Source: Anthopleura xanthogrammica (taxonomy: Eukaryota; Cnidaria; Anthozoa; Actiniaria; Actiniidae). Taken from it: a stretch of 64,000 nt of DNA. Position numbers and translations under genes: made by a program. The DNA is taken from contig OZ025224.1 in the NCBI GenBank assembly GCA_964019055.1, forward strand, positions 5,661,376 through 5,725,375, in the 5' to 3' direction. This document shows, piece after piece, positions 49,225-62,500 of this stretch (its first letter is position 1; each line of letters starts with the position of its first letter). The notes beneath the pieces are model-generated. The model searched no databases. It was not told the origin of the DNA and saw only the letters and a program-made list of their open reading frames with translations.

Positions 49225-50069
49225 TTATGCTAAAAACCTCATAGTGTTTATCTCTTATAGTCTCCAGCTGATTTCAGAAAAAAATATTAACCAATCAGAA
49301 TCGAGAAAATTTGCAAAACTTAGGTGTCATCCTTAGTAGCCTGGCGACTTTGGAAACGGTCATTTCTTTATTTTCCTTCCAACTCACTAATGAATAATCA
49401 TAATGGTTGTATACAAATGATAAAAAACGTTATCCCAAACTCTAGATTTATCTTAGATAGAAACTTTTAAAAGTCAATTTTCACATGCTTCATGACACCT
49501 CAGTTTTGCTGTGACGTCATTTCTACGTCACTATTTCAGATCAGCTGGCTGTTTGTGTATGAGATAGCATGTTTCATTTTAAGAGAATTTGAAAAAAAAA
49601 TTAAGAGGAAAATGCAATTGCAAAAATAATGTTTTTTTTTTAAATAAAATTTCAAGGCCGAGGTAGATAGTATAGCGCGAACCATTCCATAATTGAATCT
49701 TGGAAATAATTTATTGTCACCTTCCAAGGAAGGTCCCTGTTCTGCTGTCATGCTAAGAAGTAATAGTTTTATATGATGAAATCGTCCTTGACAGGCTGGG
49801 CATAATTTGGGTAGACAAGAAAATAATGCAGCCCGAGTGAAGCCTGTCTGAGGAGGGTTAGCATCATATCTTTCTTTTTTGTTTTTCGATTTTCAAATCA
49901 TAGCATAGATATATAACTTTTAATTTTTGCTAACAATAAACAATTCCCTATCTAACCGTGAAGTGCTTTGCCCAGTCTTAGAGCGGTATATAACAGTACT
50001 TATTCTGATGTCCCATTCAGTTCAAGGAGAATTCTAGACAAAAGTGTAAATGGCAACCAAAATGATAAC
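49225..50069. other. Intergenic between convergent genes D and E
   Basis: No gene or clear repeat seen; AT-rich. Confidence 0.6.
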
Positions 50070-50280
50070 AATAGCCAATGTGCATGAGCTCGAATTTCTA
50101 GCACCATGCATGATGGGAAACTGAGTCCCTACGCTCTTTTGGCTTCTCTTAACATTCATCTTACAATTCATCCTTTGACTTTTTCTATGGGATATAAGTA
50201 TTTCCTTTCCTTTTTCTGTTTCATTTTTTCATTTTTTCAGTTTCCCAGAGTGCTTTGTGGACTTTGATGCACATTGCCTA
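50070..50280. mobile_element. AATAGCCAATGTGCATGAGC palindromic element, copy 1
   Basis: The left end AATAGCCAATGTGCATGAGC / TGGGAAACTGAGT is mirrored by CAGTTTCCCAGAGTGC / TTTGATGCACATTGCC. The same family recurs in inverted orientation at 50888-51121. Confidence 0.65.
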
Positions 50281-50413
50281 TAGACCCCTTACAGCACGTC
50301 GGAATGCAGCTCAGTTTGGAGGGCAAAACAATAGGTTCAATTCTTAGGAGATTAAAATTCTTTTGTTTTGCCCTCCAAATTGAGCTGCTCTGACGTCACG
50401 TGCAAGGGGTCTA
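50281..50413. mobile_element. Palindromic MITE, TAGACCCCTT family, complete copy
   Basis: TAGACCCCTTACAGCACGTC / GCTCAGTTTGGAGGGCAAAA is mirrored by TTTTGCCCTCCAAATTGAGC / GTGCAAGGGGTCTA. It directly abuts the preceding element and ends 17 bp from the gene E stop codon. Confidence 0.75.
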
Positions 50414-50429
50414 TTGTGATTTGACTTTT

Positions 50430-53400
50430 CTATAAACCCATTTTTTCTAGCAGCAAAAGTCTCCTTCTCTCATGTTTAGTTATTTTCTCGGTTCTCTTTT
50501 CATTGGTTCTCATTTCTTCAGCCAAAGCCACTTCTTCTCCCTGACTTAGCTTCTCAGTAATGGATCCTTGGTCGTCTGTTGTATTGCGCATCTGTATATT
50601 AGAGAACTTCCTGCGCATGCGTAATGAACCACTACTTTTTGAAGAGCCTTGATCAAGAGTTTGGTTGTCTGGTGCAGTTGACTGTGGTGAAAAGAAAACG
50701 GCAACAATAGATTAAAAAATATTGACAATGCGAAATGTTTGCAGATTTCTAATTTACAGAAAATAAAAAAGTTCTGTAGCGCCGTTTTTGTTTTTTTAGT
50801 CAAATGAATTCTACTCAGTTTCATATGCTTCATAACGTAATGCACTAGAATACTCGTAAATTTTAATTTCTCGATTCCGTTGGCGCGAATAGCCAATGTG
50901 CATCAAAACTCACAAAACACTCTGCAAAGTTCTACAAAAATGGAACAGGGAAATCAAAGCAACCATCAGAAAAAAATTACTCTGCTATTTTCGCCTGTTG
51001 AAATACTTTTATTTCTATAAAATATGTTGAAGGAAAAACTTGAAGATGAATTTTAAAGGAGCAAAAAAACCGCAAGGACTCACTTTCCCAACATGCTTCG
51101 AGCTCATGCACATTGGCTATTGCCATGTTATTCTCACGAAACAATGGCATTTAACTACGAATAAAACATGGTAAATGCAAATAAGTATTTACTGTGGGTA
51201 GTTAATTGACGCCCTAACTCGCAGGCAAACTTTATCAGGCCTATTCAGATTTTTTGGATTACTGTTGTACTTATCCACTTAAACATAAAACCTCTATTAC
51301 GGAAATTGGCTCCATTGTCCGTTGTCTGTTTGACTGTGGCAAGAGGATTCTTATACTGCAATTTGCAGCCATTTCAAGACCCCTTTTAAGCCGTACTTGT
51401 GGGAATTACTATTTTCTACTGATTGGTCGACCAAAAGACAAACAGTTGGCATTGCATGCACATTTTAGTATCTGATGAATATACCGTGGAATGAGTTCTA
51501 GATCTTTTTCTGGTGGAATATTTTCGCTGACGATGTCTTTGGTTAGCTGAAGACTCTGGACTGTTCTCTGTCTGGTCAAAAAAACAAAAAAACAACCAAA
51601 AAAAAACGACAGTATCAGTGTAACAGTGTCTTAACATCTTTTTGATACATTAATGAAAAATTCATCCAGAGCGATAATTTCAACTTCCTTTATTTCATCC
51701 ATCCATTCATTCTCACTCATCCATCCATCCATTCCTTCCTCCCTCCATCCATCCATCCACCCATCCATCCATCCCTCCCTCCCTCCCTCCCTCCCTCCCT
51801 CCCTCCCTCCCTCCCTCCCTCCCTCCCTCCATCCTTCCATCGATGCATCCGTCCAATTGTCCAGTCCCTTTCCTTCCTACCATTCATTCGTGGTGCTTAA
51901 TCAGGAAAAATGTTAATTCTTACATCTTCAGACTCGTTATGTCTACTTTGGTCTTTTACTTCATCATTTTTGACATCATCATCAAGTAACTGATCCCCGC
52001 TTCTTGTCATGGATTCTTCTTTTCCACAGCTTCCACGCCTACGTCTTCTTTCTTTGCGGTTACACCGCAATACTTCCAGTTCTTTTCTTATTTGTTCTAA
52101 GTAAGATTGTGATTGATCTCTCGCCTCGTGTATTGGAGTGTACCAGCTACAACAAAAATCAATCACATTCATATCAAAAAAAGGTTATAACATTAATAAA
52201 ATATTAGTAGAGAATTGATAGAGTATTCATAGAGTATTCGACTCTGATGAGTTGTACAGTTTGCGCATATCACCTGTAAATGAACTATTTTTATATAATT
52301 GTTATATATTTGAAAAAAATATAAGCTTTGTGACATTTACAAATCCAACAAATCAATTGGTAGCAGGTGCCCGTGACCCTTCTTTCCTTGGATACGATGC
52401 AACTAACATGTGGTTTCTTTGGTTGTCAATGGATCAGAGTACCGAGTACCTGCTGACAGTTATTTGAGCTTCCTACGAGGAATAGTTGAATTGCGTAATT
52501 ATTTGGATCAAGCTTCAACTACCAAACTCTTCTCCGTAAATGATTTGGAATAAAGAGGTCAATAAACAGACTAGACTTGCTCCAAGTCTCTCTCGCAATT
52601 TGTTTCCGTCGGTTTTCCGTCGGATCGAAGTCGAGCACTTCCGGCTACGAGAGCTTTCCGAGGGAATGGCGGGAGAGAAAAGAGAAAAGCAAGAGAGAAT
52701 TTTCTCTCCCGCCACACTCTCGTAACCGGAAGTGCTCGACTTCGATCCGACGGAAAACCGACGAACCCTTGAAAAGCTCTCGTAACCGGAATTGCTCGAC
52801 TTCGATCTGACGGAAAACCGACGGAAAAAAATTGCGAGAGAGACTTGGAGCAAGTCTATAAACAGACCAAACATTAACCAGTCCGAGGTTGAGGAAAAAA
52901 ACTAAGTCGATTTGGCATTACAGTGTATTTTGGGACTCTTTTAAGGGACGAAATGGACGCCATCTTAGGATTATGTCCCCTAAAACAGTCCCACAATGCA
53001 CTGCAATACCAACTCGACCTAATTTTTACTTCAACCTCGCCGAATGGCTAAAAATCTATTTTTTTATGCAGACTTTTTTTTTACCTTTCTTTGACTGCTT
53101 TCCCTGCTTCGTGTTTGTCATATTCCTTGATATCTTCTTCCTCTTCTTCTTTTAGCTGCTCGAGAGAAGGCGATGGAGTACCTCTTGACCATCTTGTCAT
53201 CTTTTTCGTATGGGCTGCATCTTTGTCTGAGTGAAACTCAAACTCTTCAGAGCTACAGTCACTAGCACTTGAGTTTCCTTCATCATCACTATGTTGCTTG
53301 TTTTCTGGTGCGTATTCTTCGATGACAATCAGTGGAGTGGGTACTTGGGAAGAGCCTTGATCGCTCTCATTGACCATGTGCAAACGTTTTTTCCGAATTC

Positions 53401-54519
53401 CTGTCATCCATTTACTGGCTGCATAGGAGACGCCCCAAGGATTAGGACCGAGGTTACGATTATTTTCGACTTCATTTTCATTATCTAAGATAGCAAACAT
53501 ACTCAAACCAAAGCGTTGGTATCCTTGTGGTGACGAAAGGCGCTTTGGGTTACCTGTGTTGATGATCTCCTTCACAATAAAATTTCCACTTGTTGGTACA
53601 TATTTCTCCATTCCAGAAACACTGGTCTTGGGTTTTCCCTCATTGTGGATGAAATCTTCATCCTTTGATTTCTGAGTAGCAGTAGCATTTGTCTGTTGAG
53701 TTTGATAGGACTTTTTAAACTTTGTGATGTTTGGGCTTTTCCCTTTTTTAGAAATGCTTTTCTTTTTTCCTTTGTTATCTGATAAAGTCACTCTTTGTGA
53801 TTGAGGAAGTTTTTGATCAATAATTGAACTGGATCCCTTCGCCGCTCCTCTGCTCTTGGGACGACGTTTGGAGCCTTCATTACTGGAATACATGTCATTG
53901 ACACTTTTTGGTCTTCTAACATTCGCTGCAGCAATTTGGTTTTCTTTCTTGGATTGGTAGCCGATCCTGAAGTCTGACGGAGAAGACTGGATATCCTTCT
54001 TATTCTCGAGGTTCCTATTATCACATTTTACAGAAATGTAGGATTCGGTTGGAAAGGGACTGGCATTTCTCGATCCTTCATCATTTTTGGCAGTATTCAA
54101 GGATCGATATCTGCTTGGCGCACTGTTCGGTTTGATTCGACTTTGCTGTTCTGGCCGCGGTTTAACCTTGGGCAGTTTTAAAGGTTCTTCTTCAGCATTT
54201 CGTCGTAGCAGTAAAACAGCTTTAACCACAGCGGCCGCGTTACTTTGTAAGATGGCCGATGATTTTCGCCTTGATCTGGGAACGATAAAAAGGGGCTGCT
54301 TGCTCTCTGGTTCTCCTGGCTCTCTTTCTCGTGATGACTGTGAGGAATGACTCCTGGTAATAACAAGTATCAAGTTTTTGGAATTATAGAATTGAAACAA
54401 GTATTGAAATATTGGAGCTACGCAAGAGTTATTTCTGCTTTAGTTTAGCTGTCTTTAGCAGTAGTGAGGTACCGAGATAGACAACCCTCAAATAAAGAAG
54501 TACATAGAATCTCCCCCCT

Positions 54520-54550
<31 letters not shown>

Positions 54551-57500
54551 CAACCTCACCTTGAAATAGATCATGGACAAACGACAAACTCGACTCACAT
54601 GTGAGTTCTGAAGACTAATGTAAGTTACTGCTCAATCCTACTGACCTTATCTAAATAAGTCAGCGGACAGGTGCTAAGCGATAGCAACTGCTTGGGACTC
54701 ACCTATTAGCATCTCCAAAGTCCACTGCTATAGCAAGTGGTTCAGGTACATGTTTCTTATCTATTACGATATGCCGTTTGTTTGTTGTTTCAAGCAACTC
54801 GTTGATCTTACTTCTTTTATAGCTCTGCCAAACGTCACTGTCTCGTATGTAATGCTCAATCATCGAATCCTCGTGAAAATGATGCTGATGTTCCCTTAGT
54901 AGATTTAACACGGGCTCGTTGTGTTTGATTGCCCACCTAGTGAAATTAACAAAGTCATTGTCATTCTACTCCTAATTAATGATGTTAGGTATAAGTAGTA
55001 ATTATCGAAATGTACTATTATTGATATAGATTATAATTAATTATAATTATTGCTCTTATAATTATTGCTAATTTTATTACAATTATTGTTAAGCGTATTT
55101 GGTCATTTTTATGTAATTTACTATAATAAGTAATAATATTTATTATTATTATTATTAATCATTATAATACAATCGGAGATGGAGAAAAAAAGCCGAAAAA
55201 AAGATGTTTGAACATAGAAATCACTGGTAAACTTACCTGTTTATGAGGTAGCACGTGACTCGACCTATTGTGGACACGCTACAGAAGCAAGGTGAGCCAT
55301 AAAGTACACTACTCTCGCCGAAGACATCTCCTAAAACACAAAATGATAAATATATAAAGATACTGAAAACTACGTGGAGCTCCAAAGATATCACTTTTTT
55401 CTTGGGAATAATAAATTTTCCTTTTCATTATAATTAACCTTCATGATCAATCAGAGACTGTTTATCAAAATCTTTTACTTTTGGTCAGCACTTTAACATA
55501 CACTTCGTATTTCGTTCGTTACACAGTAAAACAAAACAAAAATTGTTCTTCATTTTCCTCCCAGTTTTCTTTTTCTTTTTGATCTACATTTTTTTTGCAA
55601 CAAACCTTCTTCTATGTGTCCAAGTCTAACAAGTTCCATTCTCCTCGCTTCTTTTATAGAAACACGACGGATGAACTGACACCTTCCTGTCATAGGAGAT
55701 TAATAGCATTATTATTCTAATACCATTTTTAAAACGTGGCACTAAATAACTTGTTCTCCCTCATCAATGGTGTTTGAAATACTATGTACTACAGTGCATG
55801 TGTTTGACTAGTGGTGGATAGATACCTTTCAACAACGTCTTCATGAGGTGGACGTTTTGAATGAAATTTTTATTTTGAATGAAATTTTTATTTTGAATGA
55901 AATTTTTATTTTGAATGAAATTTTTATTTTGAATGAAATTTTTATTTTGAATGAAATTTTTATTTTGAATGAAATTTTTATTTTGAATGATATGGTTCAA
56001 AAGAAGTGAAATCTTGAAATCGAATTTATAAGATCGCTCGTTTTTGTGTGTGCCGTATTTGACGTTGCATGATATTTGTTTTAAGGATCGAGACCTTGCT
56101 CGATATTTTTTTTGGGATTCAACCCACCCCCCATCAAAAATCAAATTGCCCGTCCCTAACCTCAGGTATGACAGTCCCCCTGGATCCGCCTCATATTTTT
56201 CGACATGAAGAGTCCTATTCTTTGCTGCTACAAATATCAAGCCGTGGTCTTGTCCCCCCCCCCCCTCCATATGTTCATCGATAAATTCTCGTAAAATACA
56301 TTCTAATAATAACAAACGTTAATGGATAAATTTGAAGCAGATCAAGAAAAAAAGTCACTTTACATTTACTTTACAATGATACTAAAGACACACCAAAAAT
56401 CCTCGACAAGTCATAATACTTCAAATCTTACCTTTCCCAATAAAGAATATGTGGTCTGGTAAATCTCCTTGGTTAACAATGACTTTGCCTGCCGCGTATT
56501 CCTGTTACAATAAATAAGATGAAATAAACTGAAACAAACCGAAACAGAATTGAATAAAATAAAATAAAACTAAAAGTCAGTTACTCAAGTTCAGTGTTCC
56601 CTTGGATCTAGTTTTTCTGAAAATATTTTTTTCATTTATGGAATGTTTACATGTTTTTCCCCCAACCAAGTTCTTTTTTAAACTAGTCATGTGCATTGAA
56701 AATATTTACTAATTTAAATTTCCCTCTGATTTTGAAAACCCTTTTATGACGGTTTGTCACCATATTCCTTTTTTGTAAACAGTAAAATACCAAGACCATA
56801 ATTTAAAAGATTTGAAAACCCTGAACACGTGTTTTAAAAGTTAATTAAAACAATATTAAGGCGCACTTAAAGTTGACTGATATAGAACAATCAAAGTAAT
56901 TTGTATGACAAAGTATAATCAACGACATTTCTTTTAGATCGCTACTGTCACTTAGCAACGTATGAAATATCGCGGGGAAATTTCGTTTCCTTGGCAACTA
57001 AAGTTGGCTTTCCTTTCTTGCTTTTAGTTCATTATTTTTGTCTTATGGACTTTAGTTTATCATAAGAAAGATGTCTTACAGAATTCAAATATAAAAATGA
57101 AAGTTATTTAGTTTGAAATGTCAAATTTTTACCTGTCTTGCCATAAGTGATACGAGCCTTTGCCTCTCTTCAAGCGGGAGGTCTCTTAAAATGCTACCAC
57201 TGTTTATGAAATGTTCAATTTCTTGTACATGATGGCTGTGGATTGTTCGCACGGCTTGGTGAAACTTGCTTCGATCTATTCGTAAAAATTCACATACTTC
57301 GATGGTTCTAATCGAATGTGGCGGTGGTAAATCGTATTCGGGACCATCTCCAGATACCAACCCAAGATAGTCGCCTGCTATATGTGTATACTTGATTTCA
57401 TAGCCATCACTCCTTTTACAGTCAATTTCTGTTCCTTGTAAAGAGTCACTGAAAATACTTTTCTTTTCCTTTCGTTCGTCTGAGTCGCCATTACTGATCA

Positions 57501-57849
57501 CGTAAGTCGCTTCTATAGACCCATTAAGTATATAATAACACGACAAATCCTTTTCGCTCGATTGTTTTTTGACTTGAACGTTCGGGCCGACTTTTTCATA
57601 GCCAACAACATAACATAAAGCATCCTTGATAAATTGTAAACCTTTGTGGATATCTTTTAAGCCATTCACAACAGATTTAAGCTTATGTAGTTCAGTATCA
57701 CTACGTCCTTCTCGTAGAGGTCGGTTGAGAATCGCTAGAATTTCCTCTGTAAGTAATATACCTGCTTGTGCCCTGAAGATTCGCTTATTGAAAACTGGTG
57801 TCGAATTGTGAAGATTTATCGTCGGTTTAGAGTAAAAACTAACCGTCAT
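50430..57849 (-). CDS. Gene E: two cyclic-nucleotide-binding domains, CNBD2-like
   Basis: Nine exons, 5' to 3': 57849-57133; 56501-56432; 55686-55606; 55330-55237; 54936-54703; 54353-53085; 52146-51924; 51571-51485; 50681-50430. In frame, about 1008 aa. Residues about 75-200 form a first CNBD-like fold ([37 protein letters not shown]). Residues about 205-330 form a second ([34 protein letters not shown]). The second keeps FGES, but the usual Arg-Ala of the phosphate-binding cassette is replaced (SPCFCSV), so nucleotide binding is uncertain. A roughly 650-residue Ser/Lys/Glu-rich, probably disordered tail follows, mostly in one 1.27-kb exon. No kinase or channel segment. Closest family by layout: CNBD2, associated with sperm function in vertebrates. 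A further in-frame ATG exists at 57882, but a CTGCAG acceptor precedes 57849. Confidence 0.78.
50888..51121. mobile_element. AATAGCCAATGTGCATGAGC palindromic element, copy 2 (inverted)
   Basis: The left end AATAGCCAATGTGCATCAAA and right end GAGCTCATGCACATTGGCTA are those of copy 1 in opposite orientation. It lies in the last intron of gene E. Confidence 0.65.
51700..51845. repeat. (CCAT)n/(CCCT)n microsatellite
   Basis: CATC/CATCC repeats grade into a pure CCCT run (about 51770-51830). In an intron of gene E. Confidence 0.9.
52575..52857. mobile_element. Inverted-repeat element, AGACTTGCTCCAAGTCTC ends
   Basis: The ends AGACTTGCTCCAAGTCTCTC and GAGAGACTTGGAGCAAGTCT are perfect inverted repeats. 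GTCGGTTTTCCGTCGGATCG and GAAGTGCTCGACTTCGATCC recur inside in both orientations. Intron of gene E; no transposase. Confidence 0.75.
52885..53040. mobile_element. Palindromic element, CGAGGTTGA ends
   Basis: CGAGGTTGAGGAAAAAAAC..CATTACAGTGTATTTTGGGAC is mirrored by GTCCCACAATGCACTGCAAT...TTTTTACTTCAACCTCG. In the same intron of gene E, 28 bp from the previous element. Confidence 0.65.
54513..54546. repeat. Poly-C followed by poly-A
   Basis: CCCCCCTCCCC... run, then about 10 A; intron of gene E. Confidence 0.85.
55855..55990. repeat. 18-bp minisatellite, about 7 copies
   Basis: The unit GAATGAAATTTTTATTTT is repeated almost exactly, in an intron of gene E. An open minus-strand frame with a six-residue repeat is an artefact. 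Confidence 0.9.
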
Positions 57850-59515
57850 TTTTACTGCAGAGCCAGGAATAAATTTTCGCAAGATAAAAACAAATAATTA
57901 CATGAATTCAATAATAGACTCTAGGTCATAGCAACAAGAAGAATAGAAGAAACACAAATAATGTTTATAGTTTTTAAATGAAGGAACAGATGCTTATGAT
58001 TTGAAGTGAAAATTTGAATATGGAAATAAGAGAGCAGCTTACAGGTGCACATGTCATGAATTATTTATAGAAGAATCTTGTGATTTGAACTTTTGCTGTG
58101 TAGGGTTATATAGTAACAGACTACAAAGGTAATCTGTAAAATAAAATGAAATAAAATAAAATGAAATAAAATAAAATGAAATAAAATAAAATAAAATAAA
58201 ATGAAATAAAATAAAATAAGGCGAGACGAGATGAGATGAGATGAGATCAGGCAATATCTTGGGAAAGGTCTACTTTTAGATAATTGGAACTTGACAAAGG
58301 TACTCCAACATATATTTATGACAGTATCATGCATTTTTGAAAGTTCTTACATTTTGGTCGGGAAATAAAAAATATAATTTTGCCCTGTTGACTATATATT
58401 TCAAATTTTATGAAATATAGTATAATGTGGTCACTATCTTAGTTGTTCAGAGATTTTGTTTGCGGAAACATTGTTATTTAAATGAAATTTTACATTGCAC
58501 TTGTGTTTGCGAAACTGATTGTGTCTTTTTTTCATCTCACAATTATTTTCACTTTTTGGCTTTTTTTGTTTTTGTTTTGTTTTTCCCCGCTGCTTTTTGT
58601 ATTGTTTATTCCATTGCTGAGCGAAAATAGAAGCGAGGGACTAAGGGCGAGGTTAAAAAAACGTAACGTGGGGGTGGGGGCGGGGAGAGGGCCTAGTTTA
58701 ACTTTTTGCTCTCACTCCAATTTTTACGCGGCCATAACCACAACCAACGAACAGAACGAACTACCGAGAACCGCCTGTTACGCAGGCTATTTTTGGCGTC
58801 AATCTGACAGTCTTCTTTGTTTGACATTTTTTTTTGTTTAATCACCACGACAACCAAAGACAATCGTCAACAATCTGAACTGGTTCAAGACTCATGCTGT
58901 CCAAACTCTGTCCAAAAGAACCGTAGAAAACATGATAAACAATTTGTAAATGTAACTAGATATGGATCTCGATGATTTTGGGATTCAAAGGGAAATCATC
59001 TTTTTTTTGTTTTAATTACAGCATTCAATTTTGTTTCATCCCCGAACTATTAACTGACCCCCCGATGAATCTCAGCTGGGATAATTATATTTCTTTTTGA
59101 TCTACGTGTTTCGCTACGATATATTGGCATTACGTACATGCATGTTTGGAGATTAAAGAACAATAGTTATTCCAATCTGAATCAATAAAGAAGTACCAGC
59201 AGTGTTCTGGTGTGACTTTGTTCTAGCTTCAATCTGGTTGGCTGAACGACGAAGGTACTACTTGCTGAAAAGCCGGTGTTCAATTGAGCGATGATTTAAA
59301 ACTAAATCAGACTTTTAACCAGGAGGGATGCGAATATTTTGGGAAATGTTGATCCATTTGAAAAAATGTCCCTTAGGGCTCGCACTAAGGAAAAAATGAA
59401 TACTCAGTTTCAAAAAAGAAAACAAATTTGAATGGAAATTGATGAGTGTGATCCAGCTGAGACGTATTGATCGTCGTCTTGGTTCAGGATAAACGTCAGT
59501 GTTAGCTGAAACGCC
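57850..59515. other. Intergenic between divergent genes E and F
   Basis: Contains an AAAATGAAATA microsatellite at about 58138-58245 and a G-rich stretch (58665-58700) followed by a repeat-like segment with CCGCCTGTTACGCAGGCTA at about 58770. A hydrophobic open frame at 58482-58841 has no recognisable domain and crosses the repeat. This interval should hold the promoters of both E and F; no clear TATA box seen. Confidence 0.55.
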
Positions 59516-62500
59516 ATGAGACTCAAACGATATTTTGGTTTACTTCTGGTGGCGAGTGTAATGTGCACCGCTTTTTGGGCTTTTAATTCACGATTTATCC
59601 AAACTGAGTTTTTAAGAAATCCGGCTTCTATTGTACAAAGATATTCCCGTCAAGTGGACCTTTGGAAGTAAGTAATATAAACATATGCATATATTTGGTG
59701 TCCTAATATTATAAATGGCAAGGTTTTGATTTCATTTTGGGATTATATTGTGGGTTACGTTTATATAAATTTATTATAAAGAGAAGTTAGTGATTCTTAT
59801 TAGAATTTTCTAACCAGTACAGCTAAGGAAACTTTAAGAGCATTGAAAATCTGTCTGCTTGAAGTATCAACATTTTTACTGCTTATTATGATATGGGAAA
59901 TACGTCAGTGTAGGTATATAAGTTTATATATATCACCCAAACTTCTATGCTGTGAAATATCGAAAGAAACTTTACCCCAGTTCACTTTACAACCGTGGTT
60001 CTACATTCAATAGTCCTTAAACTTTTAAGATTGGACCATGTCCTTGCGTAGAGTGTTCACCATTTTCCCTTAAGTACTTATTCCATAAAAAACTACAAAT
60101 TAACTGATTTAGGGAGAATTAGCTTTCAGTTTAAAGACAGTCGACTGTTATTAATTAATATCTTACGGTTCTTGATATTTTACTCAGCTTTATTAAATTG
60201 GCATCTTGCTGTGCTTTTCAGTTACAGTCTAAGAAAACATAGGTTGCAATAATGATAATAATAATAATATTAAAAAAAATAAAATAATAATGATAATAAT
60301 AATAATAATAATCTTTATAAATATAAATTATTTTAAAGATAATAATAATGATAATAGTTTATTTGACAATATTCTCTTCTCTTCTCTTCTCTTCTTAAGA
60401 AAAGCAGTGAGGAAATAAATTTAAGAAAAAATTGTGTATAAATTGTGTACAAATTTTGCTGTGCAGGCTGTGGAGCCTGTTATGTCGGTGAATCTATCCG
60501 GCATTTCAATACACGAATCAAAGAACATTAGAACATAAGTTCTTGCCCCGTTGCTAGTAGTGATTCAAGCCAGTTTACCATCATAGATCGGGCTAGCACT
60601 CAATATACCCTAAAAATAATAAAAAAAAGCCCATATTTAATGCCCAAGTTAAACATCTAAATATAAAGCTTTCTTTTTGATTTGTATTTTTTCCTATTAT
60701 CATTATAATTTTTGTCTTGTATATTCATTGTACGCTTACGTTTTTGTCATGAAATCACTGATGATGGCGGACGTTTCTGCCGAAACATGTCTGTAAAATT
60801 GAAGTATGTGGTGTTTTTTCTTAAATATTATATTATATTATGGAAAGTAACACCTAACATCTTAAGTGACTCAGACTTTTTGATATTAATAAGCTCTTCG
60901 ATACCACATTGGGTATTATGTTTTCTTAAAACTAATTCATGACATCCACATGCATTACATGTCATCCCATTGCCCTGAGACCAACTTAAATACTCATTCG
61001 CTACGTCTAATGATATATCATTGCCACACCTAGTAACATTAGCCTGTAAGGTGGTATCGTCAGCAAATTTGATCAACGAAGTATTGAGGGTTATCTGTGA
61101 TATCTAGATCATTAATAAATAAGTTAAACAAAAAAGATCCACTTACACTTCCCTGCGTGGTACCCTAGTTAACTCTATGCCAGTTACAAACTGTATTGGG
61201 AAAGACAAGCCGTTGTTTCCGGTCTTTCAAAAAACTAAAATACCAATTACAAACGACATATGGATTAAGATCTAATAAGAATTAATAAGACATATATTTT
61301 TAAATCTTTATTCTCTGAAGCTATTGATGAGAATAGCTGTTTAATAACAAGAGTATCTCAAACTGACAGTGAAATAATTACGTCTGATTTGCAAAAATAA
61401 TTAATTCCTATTTGTTATTTTTTTATTTTCATATTACAACGTTCTTGCATTAAGGTGCATATCCTGGTTATATTAAATAACACATGGCATAACAGAGTAA
61501 ATTGAAGATCATCATCTTTAGAAGATGCAATTCCGATATTAACGACTCCGACTGAACAAAGTTAGATATTTGTTTGAAAAAAAGCAGTTGTATCAGTTTC
61601 GATTCAACGTAGATAGGCAATAATTACAGTGTGGACTGACGGATGACATGTCTTTGCATTTATTCAAGATCTAGAGAATGTTCTATGAAAAAAACCCGTT
61701 GAATTATTTAAACAGGAACTAAATTGGGAATTATTTTATACTTTTTTAACACAATACATTTTTTTTATTGACAGTACTGAGAGGCAAAATGATGATGATG
61801 ATGATGATGATAAACAAGGTGAAATATCAAGTGATATCCAAGAACTTGTCCAAAAGTTGATGAATCAAACTTTAATCAAAAACAAACAAGTAAAACTCGT
61901 CAGTCAAATCAAGAAAAGCAACGGAATAGAAAGGCAAGACACAATGATAAAAGACTATATGACTTTATCATTCTAAAACATTTGTTTTTTCATTGCCATC
62001 AAATAATTACTATTATTTAACAACTTTCTCTATTAAACTCAACCATTATATGCCAAAATAGGGACCCCATTTTATTGATTTAGGTGATGGGTATAGGTAT
62101 ACCCTTCCCCTCTCCAAAGACCTGTTGAAAATGCTCGATACCCCTCTTCCCCTCCCCCTCGTACCATGATCATCACCACTATTATCACCACCACTTTCAC
62201 CATAACCACCATGATTATCATCATCACCACCACCCCCCTGCACCCTCATACCATGATCATCACCACCAGTATCACCACCGCTATCACCATAACGACCATG
62301 ACTATCATCATAATCATCATTATCATCATCACACCCCTCATACCATGATCATAACCATCAGTATCACCACCACTTTCACCATAATCACCATGATTATCAT
62401 CATCACCACCACCCCCCTGCACCCTCATACCATGATCATCACCACCAGTATCACCACCGCTATCACCATAACGACCATGACTATCATCATAATCATCATT

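Noticed and set aside
53291..54350. Plus-strand frames opposite the large gene E exon
   Set aside because: Shadows of the minus-strand 1.27-kb coding exon, which has matching splice sites at both ends.
58482..58841. 119-codon hydrophobic frame between genes E and F
   Set aside because: Low-complexity Phe/Leu start and a repeat-like second half; no homologous motif recognised.
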